DNA of 64,000 nt, from assembly GCA_947561715.1 (NCBI GenBank), contig OX387197.1, forward strand, positions 811,001 through 875,000. Reading direction: 5' to 3'. Below are positions 63,845 through 64,000 of this stretch, piece after piece; within the stretch, counting starts at the first letter, position 1, and each line of letters opens with the position of its first letter. Below the pieces are notes generated by a model. That model had not been told where the DNA came from. It was given only the letters and a program-made list of their open reading frames with translations, and did no database searches. A program made the position numbers and the translations under genes. This DNA comes from Ascidia mentula (lineage: Eukaryota > Chordata > Ascidiacea > Phlebobranchia > Ascidiidae).

Positions 63845-63938
63845 ATGTGGCATTTTTCAAGTGTTGCAAAATTTGAAGATAAGGTTTTCGCATTGGGTTG
63901 CACAGAAACGTGTAAGCAAACCATAGTAATTGTTTGTG
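63845..63938 (+). pseudogene. Possible kelch-repeat exon relic (copy B)
   Basis: Counterpart of the 25392 segment, with the same donor. One base has been lost shortly before the end, so the reading frame differs from copy A over the last third. Confidence 0.35.
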
Positions 63939-64000
63939 GTAAGTGGTTGAATCCATTTTATTTTGTTATTGATGATGGTTTGTTCATATCTTGTCAACAA

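Larger units (their letters stand above)
38962..64000. repeat. Long tandem duplication, copy B
   Basis: Sister of copy A. It contains about 411 bp (63419-63829) absent from copy A at 25376, and a segment of about 120 bp near 44972-45095 with no copy A counterpart. Confidence 0.9.

Noticed and set aside
1-64000. tRNA or rRNA genes
   Set aside because: I saw no convincing cloverleaf boxes or conserved rRNA stretches; a dedicated search was not possible.

Overview
This is eukaryotic, AT-rich animal DNA with compact introns, GT-AG splice sites, a BEL/Pao and a Ty3/Gypsy LTR element, hAT-type short elements and a 37-bp satellite. The gene content (an expanded BTB-BACK-Kelch family, a sulfotransferase of the type with a C-terminal membrane anchor, an ADF/cofilin gene) fits an invertebrate chordate. 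A tunicate such as Ciona is my best guess; this is inference from style and gene families, not proof.

Layout. Four BTB-BACK-Kelch genes (K1 to K4) lie on the minus strand, each with 12 coding exons of almost invariant length. K2, K3 and K4 are complete in the window; K1 runs off the left edge after exon 9. They sit in two copies of a long tandem segment. Copy A (1 to about 25.6 kb) holds K1, the 3' half of a sulfotransferase gene (+), an ADF/cofilin-like gene (-) whose last exon contains a Ty3/Gypsy element, a 37-bp satellite, then K2. Copy B (about 38.96 kb to the right edge) repeats the order: K3, sulfotransferase (frameshifted here), ADF/cofilin-like gene with the same LTR insertion, a shorter satellite, then K4. 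Between them lie a multi-exon gene for a large acidic protein that I do not recognise (25.8-28.9 kb, +), a 21-bp minisatellite, and a young BEL/Pao element (29921-37057) with 5-base target repeats and LTRs that look identical.

How the parts relate. The Kelch genes should encode adaptors that join a cullin-3 ubiquitin ligase (BTB and BACK domains) to a substrate held by a six-bladed propeller. The BTB and BACK exons are nearly identical among the copies. Differences pile up in each blade just after the GG doublet and just after the conserved Arg, loops that form the substrate-facing surface in solved KLHL structures. Different introns of the same genes support different pairings (K1 with K3, K1 with K4, K1 with K2), so the genes look like mosaics made by conversion or unequal exchange. 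Constant ligase-docking half plus reshuffled, diversified recognition loops is the most interesting signal in the window.

Caution: the two long copies differ by only a few percent by eye, so an assembly that placed two haplotypes end to end must be excluded. The older K1/K2 (and K3/K4) duplication is independent of that problem.
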